Program-made: the position numbers and the translations under genes
DNA from: Dactylorhiza incarnata
Lineage: Eukaryota; Streptophyta; Magnoliopsida; Asparagales; Orchidaceae
Direction: 5' to 3'
Assembly (NCBI GenBank): GCA_033032865.1
Contig: JAWHQI010000065.1
Coordinates: 6,448,001-6,512,000 of the forward strand
Length of the DNA stretch: 64,000 nucleotides
Shown here: positions 11,892 through 22,082 of the stretch, piece by piece
Layout of the letters: every line of letters begins with the position of its first letter
Numbering within the stretch: position 1 is the stretch's first letter
The notes under the pieces: model-generated
What the model was told of the DNA's origin: nothing
Seen by the model: only the letters and a program-made list of their open reading frames with translations
Database searches by the model: none

Positions 11892-13088
11892 ATTACAGCA
11901 GAACATCTTCCACAGGATATCACAGCTGAACAAATTCCCCAAGTGGAAATCATTGCTGATCCCACTATGCCTGTTGATTATGTCAATATTAAAGATCACC
12001 CCAGATCTCAAATAATTGGAGACATATCAACTGGTGTCCAAACAAGGCATCAAGCAAATCAGAATATGATGCATACTTATTTTCTCTCTCAGATTGAACC
12101 TCAATCCCTACAAGATGCAGAACAAGATCCCAACTGGATCATTGCTATACAAGAGGAGCTCAATCAGTTTGATACAAACAAAGTTTGGGAATTGGTTCCT
12201 AGATGGGTATACAGGAACAAGCTAGATGCAGATGGCAACATTGTGAGAAATAAAGCTAGACTAGCAGCTCAAGGATACTCACAGGAAGAAGGAATAGATT
12301 ATGCTCAAACTTTTGCACCAGTTGCAAGGTTAGAAGCAATCAGGATCTTCCTTGCATTTGCAGCATACAAGAAATTCAAGGTTTATCAAATGGATGTGAA
12401 GAGTGCAGTTTTGAATGGAGAAATCAACGGAGAAGTTTATGTGGAACAACCACCAGGTTTCATCTCTCTAACTCACTCTTCTTTTGTATTTAAGCTTAAG
12501 AAAGCTCTCTATGGTCTTAAACAAGCTCCCAGAGCATGGTATGAGACCTTAGCTAGTTTTCTTTTAGAGAATAAATTTTGTAGAGGCATAGTAGATAAAA
12601 CTTTATTTTACAGGATACATAAAAATCAAACCTTACTATTTCAAATATATGTAGATGATATTATCTTTGGCTCTACTGATTCAAACTTATGCAAAATATT
12701 TTCTAATCTAATGCAATCTAAATTTGAAATGAGTAGTATGGGTGAACTATCATACTTCCTTGGTCTTCAAGTGAAGCAAACCCCAAATGGAATCTTCATA
12801 TCCCAATCTAAGTATGCTAAGGAATTAGTGAAAAGATTTGGTATGTCTGATTCTTCCACCATGAAAACACCCATGCCCTCTAATGCTGTTGTTGATATTG
12901 ATGAATCAGGGAAACCTGTTGATCAGAAAGTATATAGAGCAATTGTTGGCTCATTACTTTATTTAATAGCTAGTAGGCCTGATATAATATTTGCTACTTG
13001 TATTTATGCTAGGTTTCAAGTTAACCCCAAAGAATTTCATCTAATTTTACTAAAAAAGAATTTTGAGATATATAAAGGGTTGCCCTAA
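11892..13088 (+). pseudogene. Copia pol: reverse transcriptase
   Basis: This continues the pol frame. It carries [16 protein letters not shown] and [11 protein letters not shown], then the [14 protein letters not shown] motif with the first catalytic Asp, [18 protein letters not shown] and the active-site motif [10 protein letters not shown]. Compared with related elements, about ten residues appear to be missing between WELVPR and WVYRNK. The frame shifts at about 13063-13088, just before RNase H. It copied element RNA into cDNA in the virus-like particle when intact. Confidence 0.9.
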
Positions 13089-13599
13089 TCTAGGACTTTG
13101 GTATCCAACAACATCTGAATTTGAATTAACTGGATTCTCAGATTCAGATTATGCTGGATGCAGAGTAGACAGGAAAAGCACATTAGGAACTTGCCAATTT
13201 CTTGGTGATAGGCTTGTGTTTTGGTTTTATAAGAAACAAACATCTGTGTCTACATCAACAGCTGAAGCTGAGTACATAGCTGCAGGCAGTTGCTGCTCAC
13301 AGATATTGTGGATACAAAATCAGCTCTTAGACTATGGTGTCAACTTAAATAATTCAATTATATTTTGTGACAATACTAGTGCAATATCTATAGCACAAAA
13401 TCCAGTTCTCCATAGTAGGACTAAACACATAGAAATTAGGCACCACTTCCTTAGGGATAATGTGGATAAAAACAAAATTTGCCTACAATTCATCTCTACT
13501 GATTTACAAAGAGCTGATATTTTCACCAAGCCCTTGGATGAAAAGAAATATATATTCTTTATAAATCAGCTGGGAATGATAGATGGGGATTCAATATGA
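13063..13599 (+). pseudogene. Copia pol: RNase H
   Basis: This overlaps the end of the reverse transcriptase frame in another frame, showing a frameshift. Motifs include GFSDSDYAGC, STAEAEYIAAGSCCSQ and DNTSAISIAQNPVLHSRTKH, typical of Copia RNase H; the catalytic acidic residues look present. It ends in TGA at 13597-13599, after which only non-coding 3' sequence remains. Confidence 0.88.
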
Positions 13600-13758
13600 T
13601 AAAAATTAAAATTTCTATTTATCCCCTCAACCTTATCATATCAAACTAAGTTTTTCTGATTATGTAAATGCCTACAAAATTGTTTCTCTTTCTAGTTCCC
13701 TTTGCACTTGATCTCTATTTTATTGTGCACGAATAATAGCAATGACAATCTTGCTTCC
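13600..13758 (+). mobile_element. 3' non-coding tail of the Copia remnant
   Basis: AT-rich sequence after RNase H with no gene. It ends abruptly at TGTAACATCCC, the start of the next LTR, so the rest of the Copia element has been displaced out of the window. Confidence 0.6.
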
Positions 13759-13849
13759 TGTAACATCCCGACTTCGAAAAAGGGGTCTAGCCGGTTCAGT
13801 TGAACCCTTGGAGGAATCTAGGCCGGGTCATCAGGCAATCACGACCTGA

Positions 13850-14780
13850 CCTTCACCGCATAGAGGTGGTCATTTAGAGAATTGACTGTTTTGGGTAGCA
13901 TCGTGCTTCGCCACGACGTCAAAGTTGTTTATTGAACATACGTACTCCGAATCGACTTCCGTCAGTTACGTTAGACTCGTATAGTTGACACGAGTGCAAC
14001 GGAACTCGTTTCGTTTCAATCAGAGATCATTTAGTGAAAGTGACCGTTTTGAGTATCGCAGCGCGTCACGACGACGCAGTGTTAGAATATGGAGCATACG
14101 TGCTCCGAATCGACTTCCGTCAGTTACGTTAGACTCGTATAGTTGACACGAGTGCAACGGAACTCGTTTCGTTTCAATCAGAGGTCATTTAGTGAAAGTG
14201 ACCGTTTTGAGTATCGCAGCGCGTCACGACGACGCAGTTTTAGAATATGGAGCATACGTGCTCCGAATCGACTTCCGTCAGTTACGTTAGACTCGTATAG
14301 TTGACACGAGTGCAACGGAACTCGTTTCGTTTCAATCAGAGGTCATTTAGTGAAAGTGACCGTTTTGAGTATCGCAGCGCGTCACGACGACGCAGTTTTA
14401 GAATATGGAGCATACGTGCTCCGAATCGACTTCCGTCAGTTACGTTAGACTCGTATAGTTGACACGAGTGCAACGGAACTCGTTTCGTTTCGATCAGAGG
14501 TCATTTGGTAAAAGTGACCGTTTTGAGTATCGCAGCGCGTCACGACGATGCAGTTTTAGAATATGGAGCGTACGTGCTCCGAATCGACTTCCGTCAGTTG
14601 CATTAGACTCGTATAGTTGATACGAGTGCAACGGAACTCGTTTCGTTTCGATCCGAGGTCATTTGGTGAAATTAACCGTTTTGAGTACCGCAGCGCGTCA
14701 CGACGACGCAGTTTTAAAATATAGGGCGAACGGACTCGGAATCAACTTCGGATGCTTTCATTAGCTTTGTATGGCGGACA
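13850..14780 (+). repeat. 158-bp satellite-like tandem repeat, about five and a half copies
   Basis: The box GGAGCATACGTGCTCCGAAT recurs at 14091, 14249 and 14407 and in variant form at 13933 and 14565, with a degenerate copy near 14723. Every step is 158 bp. Inner copies are nearly identical and outer ones diverged, the pattern left by unequal exchange. GGAGCATACGTGCTCC is itself nearly palindromic. The period is close to nucleosomal and to many plant centromeric satellites. Confidence 0.93.
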
Positions 14781-14842
14781 CGAACACAAAGACACACCCC
14801 ACACTTTTTTTCCCGCATCTAATTTAGAAATTATTAAGATAT

Positions 14843-14925
14843 ATGTATGCATATATATATATATATATACATACTTACTAATATAAATAATCATATATAT
14901 ATATATAAATATATATATCCTAACC
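14843..14925 (+). repeat. TA dinucleotide microsatellite
   Basis: Two runs of alternating TA separated by about 25 bp of related AT-rich sequence, inside the giant LTR. Confidence 0.85.
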
Positions 14926-16889
14926 TAAAAGAACGGGGAAAAAGGAGACGGGCTGAATCGAAGGGCGGAAAAATGGCCGAACTCTGGCATGGGAGAGATC
15001 ACGGAGCTCCGGCAAGACTCGAAGCTCGAACCTCCTCCTAGACGGGATTTCAGGGAGATTCATCGGCCATAGGATGAAGGCCACGTCCTCATCACCGAGG
15101 CTCGTGGGAGCTCTTGATTGGCCATCCATGGCCATAAATCAAGCTGGTTTTGGTACTCGAGGGGGAGAGCTTCATCTCTTCCTCCTCCGGCAATGGTAGA
15201 CCCTAAACCTTCTCTAATTTCGTTTACTCATCATCTTGGGTTATCATGAGAATGGAAAGATATATGGTGCTCTGGTTTAGAGGTTTGGGTTTTCTTCCTC
15301 TTCAAGGAAGGATCTCCTCTTCCTCTCACTAACTACACGCTCTTCCTCCTCCTCTTCCCCTCCACGAAGCTCTGTTCTGGCAGAGGGTTTCACGGCAAGG
15401 GGAGCTCACGGCAATCTGTGTTTTCCTTTTTCTGCCTTGTTGGGGAATTTATTCTAGTAGTTCCTTGCTTCCCAAGTTGATTATCAGGTTTGGAGGCACT
15501 TTTGCTAGCAGTTTTCGCCAAATTTCTGCAACGGTTTTGCTTCCTAAATCGATTACTGCAGCAGTTGTTGCTTCCTAATTGATTATTAAGTTGGGGAGGG
15601 GCCTTACCGCTAGCATATTTATGTTGAATCTTGCGGCAGGTTTGCTTTCCTAAGTTGTTTGCCAGGATAGGGGGCTGCCTTTGAATTCCTGTTGGCAAAT
15701 TTGTTTGGATCTTTATAGGGGGCTGCCATGTGCTTGAATTTCTGTTGGCAATTTCTTGGATCATTATGGGGGCATTAGTTGGTTAACTTGCTAGCAGTTT
15801 TCCTAGTAGGTTGGCAGATTTTTCCTAGTATTGTTAACAAATTTTGGGATTATTTTGCTAGCAGTTTTTCCTAATTAGCTTTCGTTAACCAATCAATTGG
15901 AGTTTATGCAAGTAGTTTCCCAGCTCTTGTTAACTTAGGCTTGGAGTTATGCTAGCAGCCTACCTAGTGCTTGGTATCAGATTAATTGAGGGTGCGCCGG
16001 CCGTTTTCCTAGTTAAGTTATCAAAATGTTCCTAAATTGTGCTAAACAAATTCCGGGCTGGTTTTGCTAAAGGTCCGGACGGTTATATGCTTGGTTCACA
16101 TGGCTAGTTCCGGGGTTTATGCTAGCTGCTTTTACAATTCCTGTTATCATGTATGATTGGGATGTGCTAGTGGTTTCTCCAAGCTCTTGTTGTCATTTAT
16201 GTCGGGACCATCTTGATTATTCGCGGGATTCATATGGGTTAAGTTCCAAATCCTGGTTACTTGTTAAAGTCTGCATATTCCTCATTTAATTAGCTAAAGG
16301 TATGGAGGGTTTGCTCATATGTTTGGGGTGCGGTTGTGAGAGTCATTTGGTACTATTCTCTTCCTCTCCCTCCTCTTTCCCCTCCCCACTTTCCTTCTGT
16401 TATCTGAAATTGGTGGTGAAACTCTTCTCTTTTACCTGATGGCTTGATTCCTGAAGGTTGGGCTCTACCTAGTTTATGCTGAAAGTACCCCTTCCTGAGG
16501 CTCGGTTTTTGTGCTAGATATATGATGGATCTTCTTGGTTATTATGCTTGAAATTTCTGGATGGTTATCATCATTTTTGGTGATACCTGCTAGCTGGTTG
16601 GTCTTGCATTCCAGTTAAAATCGGGATGGTTGCTATTCTCTTTTCTTGGTTATCTATGCTCGGTTCATTGGGCTAGTTTCTAGTGGCGATCAGTTGGCTA
16701 ATCCTTCCTTTCATTTAGAAATCTGGATGGATAAAATGCATACTTCTATGCTTGTTCTGTGCTTTTCCTTAGAGGTTTGGAGGGTTAAGTTATGTATATC
16801 TATGTTAATTGCGGTTATATTTATGAATGGGATTCATTGCTTGGGGGCTGGTTTAAACTTCAGTTTGGTGTAAGTTTGTTGGCGGCCTC

Positions 16890-17290
16890 CTATATTCATA
16901 TACTCTATTTGGGGCTGCTCCTTCTCTTGTTGTGTTGGGGCTGCTCCTTTCCTTGTTAGTTTAGGGGCTGCTCCTTGTTGTTTTGGGGCTGCTCCTTGTT
17001 AACTTGGACTGCAGGTTGTTGAAATGAGGCTGCTCCTTTCCTTGTTGCTTTGGGGGCTGCTTCTTGTTAACTTGGACTGCAGGTTTGTTGAAATGGGGCT
17101 GCTCCTTTCCTTGTTGGTTTGGGGGTTGCTTCTTGCTAACTTGGACTGCAGGTTTAATTATTGGTGGCTTTGGGTTGCTCCTTTCCTTGTTAAAAATGGG
17201 GGCTGTTTCTTATCCTTGCTAATGGGGGGGGGGCTGCTTCTTATCTTTATTAAAGGGGGGCTGCTTTTGTTCCTTGTTGATTTGAGGCTT
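16890..17290 (+). repeat. GGGGCTGCTCC/TTCCTTGTTG imperfect tandem repeats
   Basis: The phrase GGGGCTGCTCCTT, often followed by CCTTGTTG or GTTAACTTGGACTGCAGG, recurs about ten times with irregular spacing of about 30-75 bp. A 130-codon frame through it (17024-17416) is leucine-rich repeat translation and not a supported gene. Confidence 0.75.
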
Positions 17291-17484
17291 CTCTTGTTTC
17301 CTCTTGGGCTAATCGGGGGTGAGGCAATACGTACCCTTCAATGGATGATTTCGTTTATGTGGTGCCTATTAAGAGCTCGAATTAGAAGCCATAAGGAAAA
17401 TATGGGAAGTTCCTGATGATGGTTGCCGGCTCGCATTGGTTCCGTGTCTAGTGGCGCACTTTGATGGGTTTTGTGATAATAATT

Positions 17485-17655
17485 CCTATATAAAGTGAGA
17501 TTGTTGGCATGACCATGTGAGCTCCATTCTTATGCAGAAATCTCTATATGGAATGAGATTGATGGCACGATCATGTGAGCTCCATCTTATGCGGCAATCC
17601 CTATGGGGAACTAGATTGTTGACATGACCGTATGAGCTCCATTTTCATACGGCAA
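17485..17655 (+). repeat. 58-bp tandem repeat, three copies
   Basis: Units contain a GAGATTG-type box, a CATGACC or CGATC box and GTGAGCTCCAT, at about 17497, 17555 and 17612. Confidence 0.75.
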
Positions 17656-18110
17656 ACGTTAAATGAATTTGCATAATTTACTCTTCCAGGAGCCTCACTA
17701 TTAGAGGTTGAGTCGGTTATACATAAAAGTGGCGTCTTGTATGTGGTAACGAATTCGTGTGAGAATGGAATGACTATGGGAGTTGACCACTCATGGTCTA
17801 CCATGATATACACCTCACCTCTCTTCACATTATTTCTCTCTTTCACACTACTGTGCTACTTCTTGTGCCTATAAAGCTTATGGGTGTCTTGGGCTTGATC
17901 ACCAAGCATCCAAATGATTGTCGGGAGCCTATGGGCCATAAGTAGATGGCTCGATTTAATTGCCAGCCGGATTAAAATAGTGGCACCTTCTCGGATGGAG
18001 ATATGCTAAGCTTATACGGAGTTCGTCTTCTCTCCTCCTACAAAACTGTGGGTGGATATATTGTTAAGCTCTAAAAGAGTTCTTTTCTCCTCTTATGATG
18101 AAATACACCT

Positions 18111-18455
18111 TTCGAGAAAGTAATTCCTACAGGAATGAAATGTTGCCTTCGAGAAAGTAATTCCTACGGGAATGAAATGTTGCCTTCGAGAAAGTAATTC
18201 CTACGGGAATGAAATGTTGCCTTCGAGAAAGTAATTCCTACGGGAATGAAATGTTGCCTTCGAGAAAGTAATTCCTACGGGAATGAAATGTTGCCTTCGA
18301 GAAAGTAATTCCTACGGGAATGAAATGTTGCCTTCGAGAAAGTAATTCCTACGGGAATGAAATGTTGCCTTCGAGAAAGTAATTCCTACGGGAATGAAAT
18401 GTTACCTTCGAGAAAGTAATTCCTACGGGAATGAAATGTTGCCTTCGGGAATGTG
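18111..18455 (+). repeat. 37-bp tandem repeat, nine copies plus a partial
   Basis: TTCGAGAAAGTAATTCCTAC begins units at 18111, 18148, 18185, 18222, 18259, 18296, 18333, 18370 and 18407, exactly 37 bp apart and almost identical. A truncated unit starts at 18444. There are no variable spacers, so it is a minisatellite and not a CRISPR. Confidence 0.97.
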
Positions 18456-18962
18456 ACACGGGATAAAATCGGATGGCCTATGAGTTTTACTCTAGGGCAA
18501 CCCGCACGATGGACGGTTTGGGAGGGCAACCCGTGCGAAACTAATAGAACTACGTGGGTCTGAGGCCGTATGCAGGACGATACGGAGTACGTAGGCGGTG
18601 GTCATGGGAAGACCGCCTCGGCCCAATAAGAATTCTAGATATCCCCTCCCTTATAAATGTTATATCATGTTTGTTTGTTGGTTAGGGTTGGATTCTCTTC
18701 GTGGTTCTAATAACTTGTCTTTAGCACAGGTGACAGGTGCGGATGAGTGACAGCACCTATGTGTGGATGAAGCCACGGATCAGGCTACGTCAGGTATAAA
18801 GTTTTATTAAGCCGCATCTCCTTTTGTTGCGCCCTATCTCAGGGTATATACATATGATGCAATGAAGCCTTGATGGATAGGATTCATTGCGGCGGCGAAA
18901 TCAATATTACTCTTACAGGTTTTGAAATTATGGTTTCTGTGATATTTAATCTTCCGCTATAA

Positions 18963-19060
18963 ATAATGTCTTCCGCTAAGGGTAACAAAGCGCACTCTTT
19001 AATAATGTCTTCCGCTAAGGGTAACAAAGCGCACTCTTTAATAATGCCTTCCGCTAAAAT
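18963..19060 (+). repeat. 39-bp tandem repeat near LTR 3' end
   Basis: ATAATGTCTTCCGCTAAGGG recurs at 18963 and 19002 and, with changes, at 19041. The word CTTCCGCT also occurs just upstream, near 18950. Confidence 0.85.
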
Positions 19061-19258
19061 ACTGCTTCCTTACTCTGTTGGTATGTAGTGACTTTCGCTT
19101 AACACCACCCCTAGGCGTGACTTCGGAGTGTCCAAGGAAAAGGGTTGGAGAAGCTAGTGCCTTCACCCTTCGGGGTCGCTTCGGCGTCATGCTAAAGGGT
19201 GGTGTGCGGTAAGATCCCCCGGTCGGACCGTCGATTCTGGAGGGGGGGGTCTTACAAA

Positions 19259-19269
19259 TGGATCAGAGC
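19259..19269 (+). other. Primer binding site (tRNA-iMet-like, one base missing)
   Basis: TGGATCAGAGC lies two bases after the LTR end. It equals the usual TGGTATCAGAGC with one T deleted, and supports reading 13759-19256 as a 5' LTR. Confidence 0.75.
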
Positions 19270-19325
19270 GCAACCGATCTTGTCGACCTATTCATGATCA
19301 CAGAAACACCTATTGCTCCGCTAAT

Positions 19326-19360
19326 CGCTGTAGCGTGGTTCGGGACGAACCACTGCAGCG
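19326..19360 (+). other. Stem-loop with GGA loop downstream of primer binding site
   Basis: The inner stem GTGGTTCG-GGA-CGAACCAC (19335-19353) is perfect over 8 bp. It is extended by CGCTGTA pairing with TGCAGCG (one G-U pair) across a two-base bulge. It lies about 60 nt after the primer binding site, as at 1018-1035. Stem positions differ between the two elements by paired changes (A-U to G-C and U-A to C-G), which supports a selected RNA structure. Function is inferred. Confidence 0.65.
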
Positions 19361-20472
19361 GAAGCGGTGGTGGACCTAAAAGGTAAAAGTTGTCAACAAA
19401 CTTGGCATTTATATGAACATTTTCACTCGAACTCATCAAATTCAGTTTTAGTCGTGCAAAATATTTTTTTATAACTCAGATCGACACTTAAATGTCTTTT
19501 ACTACATCTGATCTCGAACAATCATCTATCTTATTTCCATAAAACACTCTCTTTAAACCCCACAAAAGATCATTTCAAATTTGGAACTCTAGGTTCAAGC
19601 CTCTTTGTTTTATTGGGAGTAGATGCTCGTTTTCAAAATTTCATTCAAGTGAACTAATCAAATGAAATTTTGTGTACAAATGTAAGAACTTCACTAATAA
19701 TTTCTAATCCCAGGTTTAAGCCTCTTTGTTTTATTGGAATAAAAAATTCTCGTTTTCCAAAATTTCATTTGAGGTATGCTAATCAAATGAAATTTTGTGG
19801 GTATATGGAGAATTGCTCCGGCGATTGCAAATATGAAGTACGATTTGACTTGCGATGGTTGCATACTCAGCCAGCCGGGAAGCCTCGTTAAAAAGGGTAA
19901 GCCACTGAGGACCCGAAGGTGATAGTTACCTATTTTATTGCTTGCTTGCTTTGGAAAAAGTGGCGGGTCGGTCATGCCCGTAGACCGTACGTACCGGTGC
20001 GGGAAGGTTGACGACTCTAGGCAACAGGGAGGTGTGCACCCCGGGAGCTTGGTTGTATCTTATATGCCCCGTTGGGTCCCTCCGCTGGTGGGCCAAATTC
20101 AGTTATTACCGGATGTCTCCTACGTCCGAGGGTACACAGGGTTGTACGTTGGGGCCTGGGTAGTGTGGTACATCCACACCCAGAAGTGGCGGGACCGGCC
20201 ACTGTCACCGACGGCCACATCGGTGAGGCCCGCGGGGTTCGCTACCCTGCAAAAAGAAGCGGTCAAAATATGTCAACTTAAAGAGCAAACTGGTAAAACA
20301 CTATATGTGAGTACCGTGGCAGGACAATCGTGCCTAAGGACCATTCATACATGAATGGGAAGGTTGACGACTCATGAGGCACTAGGGAGTGTGTGAACCC
20401 CGGGAGATTATTTCCCCGCAAGGTCCCTCTGCTGGATAGCCGAATTTTGTAATTGACGGATGTTGCTCACAG

Positions 20473-20680
20473 CCAGTTTTGTTTTTTGGTGTGTTTTGTT
20501 TCTCTCTTCTTCGTGATTCTTATGAATCATGTCTCGCCATGTATGTCTCCAAATGTAAATGAAGTTTTGTGATTCAATAAAGTCTATTGTGTTGCTGTGT
20601 GGCATTGTGGTTGTTTGTCTATAACTCAGTTGATGCAACTCCTGCTTACTCCCAAACGATTCAAATAAAAAATTTTAACA
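20473..20680 (+). mobile_element. Truncated 5' LTR of the Copia element
   Basis: It aligns without gaps to 38801-39008, the last 208 bp of the 3' LTR, with only a few mismatches, and ends in TTTTAACA. The first roughly 930 bp of the LTR, including its promoter, are missing. Confidence 0.93.
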
Positions 20681-20692
20681 TGGTATCAGAGC
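20681..20692 (+). other. Primer binding site (tRNA-iMet, perfect)
   Basis: TGGTATCAGAGC lies directly after the LTR end and matches the standard plant Copia primer binding site over all 12 bases. Confidence 0.95.
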
Positions 20693-20769
20693 CAGGTTGT
20701 TGGAGTGGATAAGCAGTGATCAACTTGAGTTGCCATCGTCTTTGTGAAGAAGAGACCACATAGTTTGCC

Positions 20770-21360
20770 ATGGAAGCTGGATACACAAGAGGACTTGGTA
20801 TTGAACTTCTCACATCGACTAACTACAAGAAGTGGAGGTCGTGTATGGAGAGTTACTTACTTGGCGAGGATCTATGGGAGATAGTTGGAGGAGAAGACAC
20901 ACAAGAAGTTTTTCTAGCAGGAGATAATATGGCAGAGGTGAGACTTTGGAGGAGGACTAATGCAAAGGAGGAGTTCACACTCAAGAGGGCTATCTGACCA
21001 GAGCTATCCGATCACATCATTGGATGTAAATCTGCTGCTGAGATTTGGACATCTTTGGACGGGCTGTTCAATAAGAAGAATGTAGCTCGGCTACAGTTTC
21101 TTGAAAATGAGTTGGCAAAGGCCTCTCAAGGTGATCTTTCTATCTCTACCTTCTTTCTCAAGATGAAGAACCTCACAACAGAGATTTCTGCATTGGACCC
21201 TGATGAGCCCATCTCGGAGGCAAAATTGAAGAGGCATATCATCCACAGGTTGTAGAAGGAGTATCTTGCCTTTGTGACGTCAGTTTAGGGTTGGGCAAAT
21301 CAGCCATCTCTGTTGGAGCTAGAGAACTTACTTGCTTCGCAGGAAAGTTTGGCAAGATAG
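20770..21360 (+). pseudogene. Copia gag (capsid part), interrupted
   Basis: It starts at ATG 20770 (MEAGYTRGLG), 78 bp after the primer binding site. The typical Copia gag opening is present: TNYKKWRSCMESYLLGEDLW, then IGCKSAAEIWTSL and later LELENLLASQESLAR. One frame runs through the whole region but is broken by TGA (20995), TAG (21253), TAG (21286) and TAG (21358). In the family a Gln commonly stands before GW at the third of these, so CAG to TAG changes are likely. Gag forms the virus-like particle when intact. Confidence 0.85.
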
Positions 21361-22041
21361 ATGGCGGGGACTTTTATCTCTGGGGGAGATAGTGATGTGT
21401 TGTTCTCTGGGAAGAAAAAGAAGAAGTGGGAGAAGAAGAAGCCAGGTCAGGATGGACCCTCTACTTCAGGTCAGCAGGATAGAGGTTATGCTTCTAAGTC
21501 TGATGGGAAGAAGAAGGGAGAGGGACCAAGGTGCTTCAGGTGTAATAAGACCGGCCACTTCAAGAAGGATTGCCGGGTTAATCTTCAGCCGGGACATGCA
21601 GCGGAGAAGGAGAAGCCAAAGTTTGATGAAGCTGGATGGGGAGGAGCCTTTGCGGCCAATATGATGGCGATGCCCGTTAAGGCCTTGGCTGCCATCAACT
21701 TCGAAGAGGATTGGATCGTGGATTCAGGGTGTGGGCATCACCTCACCAGGGATGAATCAAAGTTCTCTTCTTTGGCGCCTTACTCAGGTAACGATGCTAT
21801 CATTACGACTGATAATTCTGTTCATGAAGTAGAACAAGAAGGTGTTGTCTCTCTGAGCAGTGATAAGGGTCCACTCACATTGAGGAGTGTTTATCACGTG
21901 CCTGGTATGAAGAAGAATCTCTTCTCTGTGACCAATGTGGTCGATGCCGGTTATCACGTTCTGTTTGGCCCAACAGAAGTGAAGTTTCTTAAAACTCAAC
22001 CGGAGATAAAGGGAGATGTTATTCATGTTGGAAGCGGGTAA
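21361..22041 (+). pseudogene. Copia gag nucleocapsid and protease
   Basis: The same frame continues with a lysine-rich stretch and a canonical zinc knuckle CFRCNKTGHFKKDC (CX2CX4HX4C), the RNA-binding part of gag, at about residues 60-73. The protease follows, with active site WIVDSGCGHHLT and downstream LRSVYHVPGMKKNLFSV. The frame ends at 22041; integrase continues in another frame, so a small indel lies around 22040-22083. Confidence 0.9.
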
Positions 22042-22082
22042 AGGACTTGTTCGTGTTATCGACAAGTACCTATGTTGATTAG

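Larger units (their letters stand above)
9614..13758 (+). mobile_element. SIRE/Maximus-like Ty1/Copia remnant
   Basis: This is the interior of a Copia element whose left end is cut by the LARD-like LTR at 9613 and whose right end is cut by the giant LTR at 13759. Order is gag fragment, protease, integrase, reverse transcriptase, RNase H, which is the Copia order. Neither LTR is in the window. Reading frames carry one nonsense codon, one frameshift and a small deletion, so it is inactive. Confidence 0.85.
13759..19256 (+). mobile_element. Second giant LTR (5498 bp), 5' LTR of a Gypsy-related element
   Basis: It starts TGTAACATCCCGAC and ends GGTCTTACA, directly followed by a primer binding site, so this is a 5' LTR. 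End sequences match those of the LARD-like LTR, but the body differs. It contains five separate tandem arrays and a TA microsatellite, and no supported gene. Its partner 3' LTR is not in the window. It interrupts the Copia remnant at 13758. Confidence 0.75.
19257..20472 (+). mobile_element. Degenerate internal and LTR-like sequence after second giant LTR
   Basis: No coding motif is visible. Two imperfect direct repeats are present. A box with AAGCCTCTTTGTTTTATTGG occurs at about 19590 and 19717. A block beginning GGGAAGGTTGACGACTC occurs at about 20000 and 20358. Phrases such as GTGAGTACCG and TGTCACCGACGG resemble the 3' part of the LARD-like LTR (8370-8440), so part of this may be a fragment of a related LTR. 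It ends at the truncated Copia LTR. Confidence 0.45.

Noticed and set aside
17024..17416. Leucine-rich 130-codon frame that could look like a membrane protein
   Set aside because: It is the translation of the GGGGCTGCTCC repeat.
18111..18455. CRISPR-like regular repeats
   Set aside because: Units are contiguous 37-bp copies with no unique spacers and lie in a plant LTR; this is a minisatellite.
19938..20354. 138-codon plus-strand frame
   Set aside because: It overlaps imperfect LTR-like repeats and lacks any recognised domain; the opposite strand is open too.
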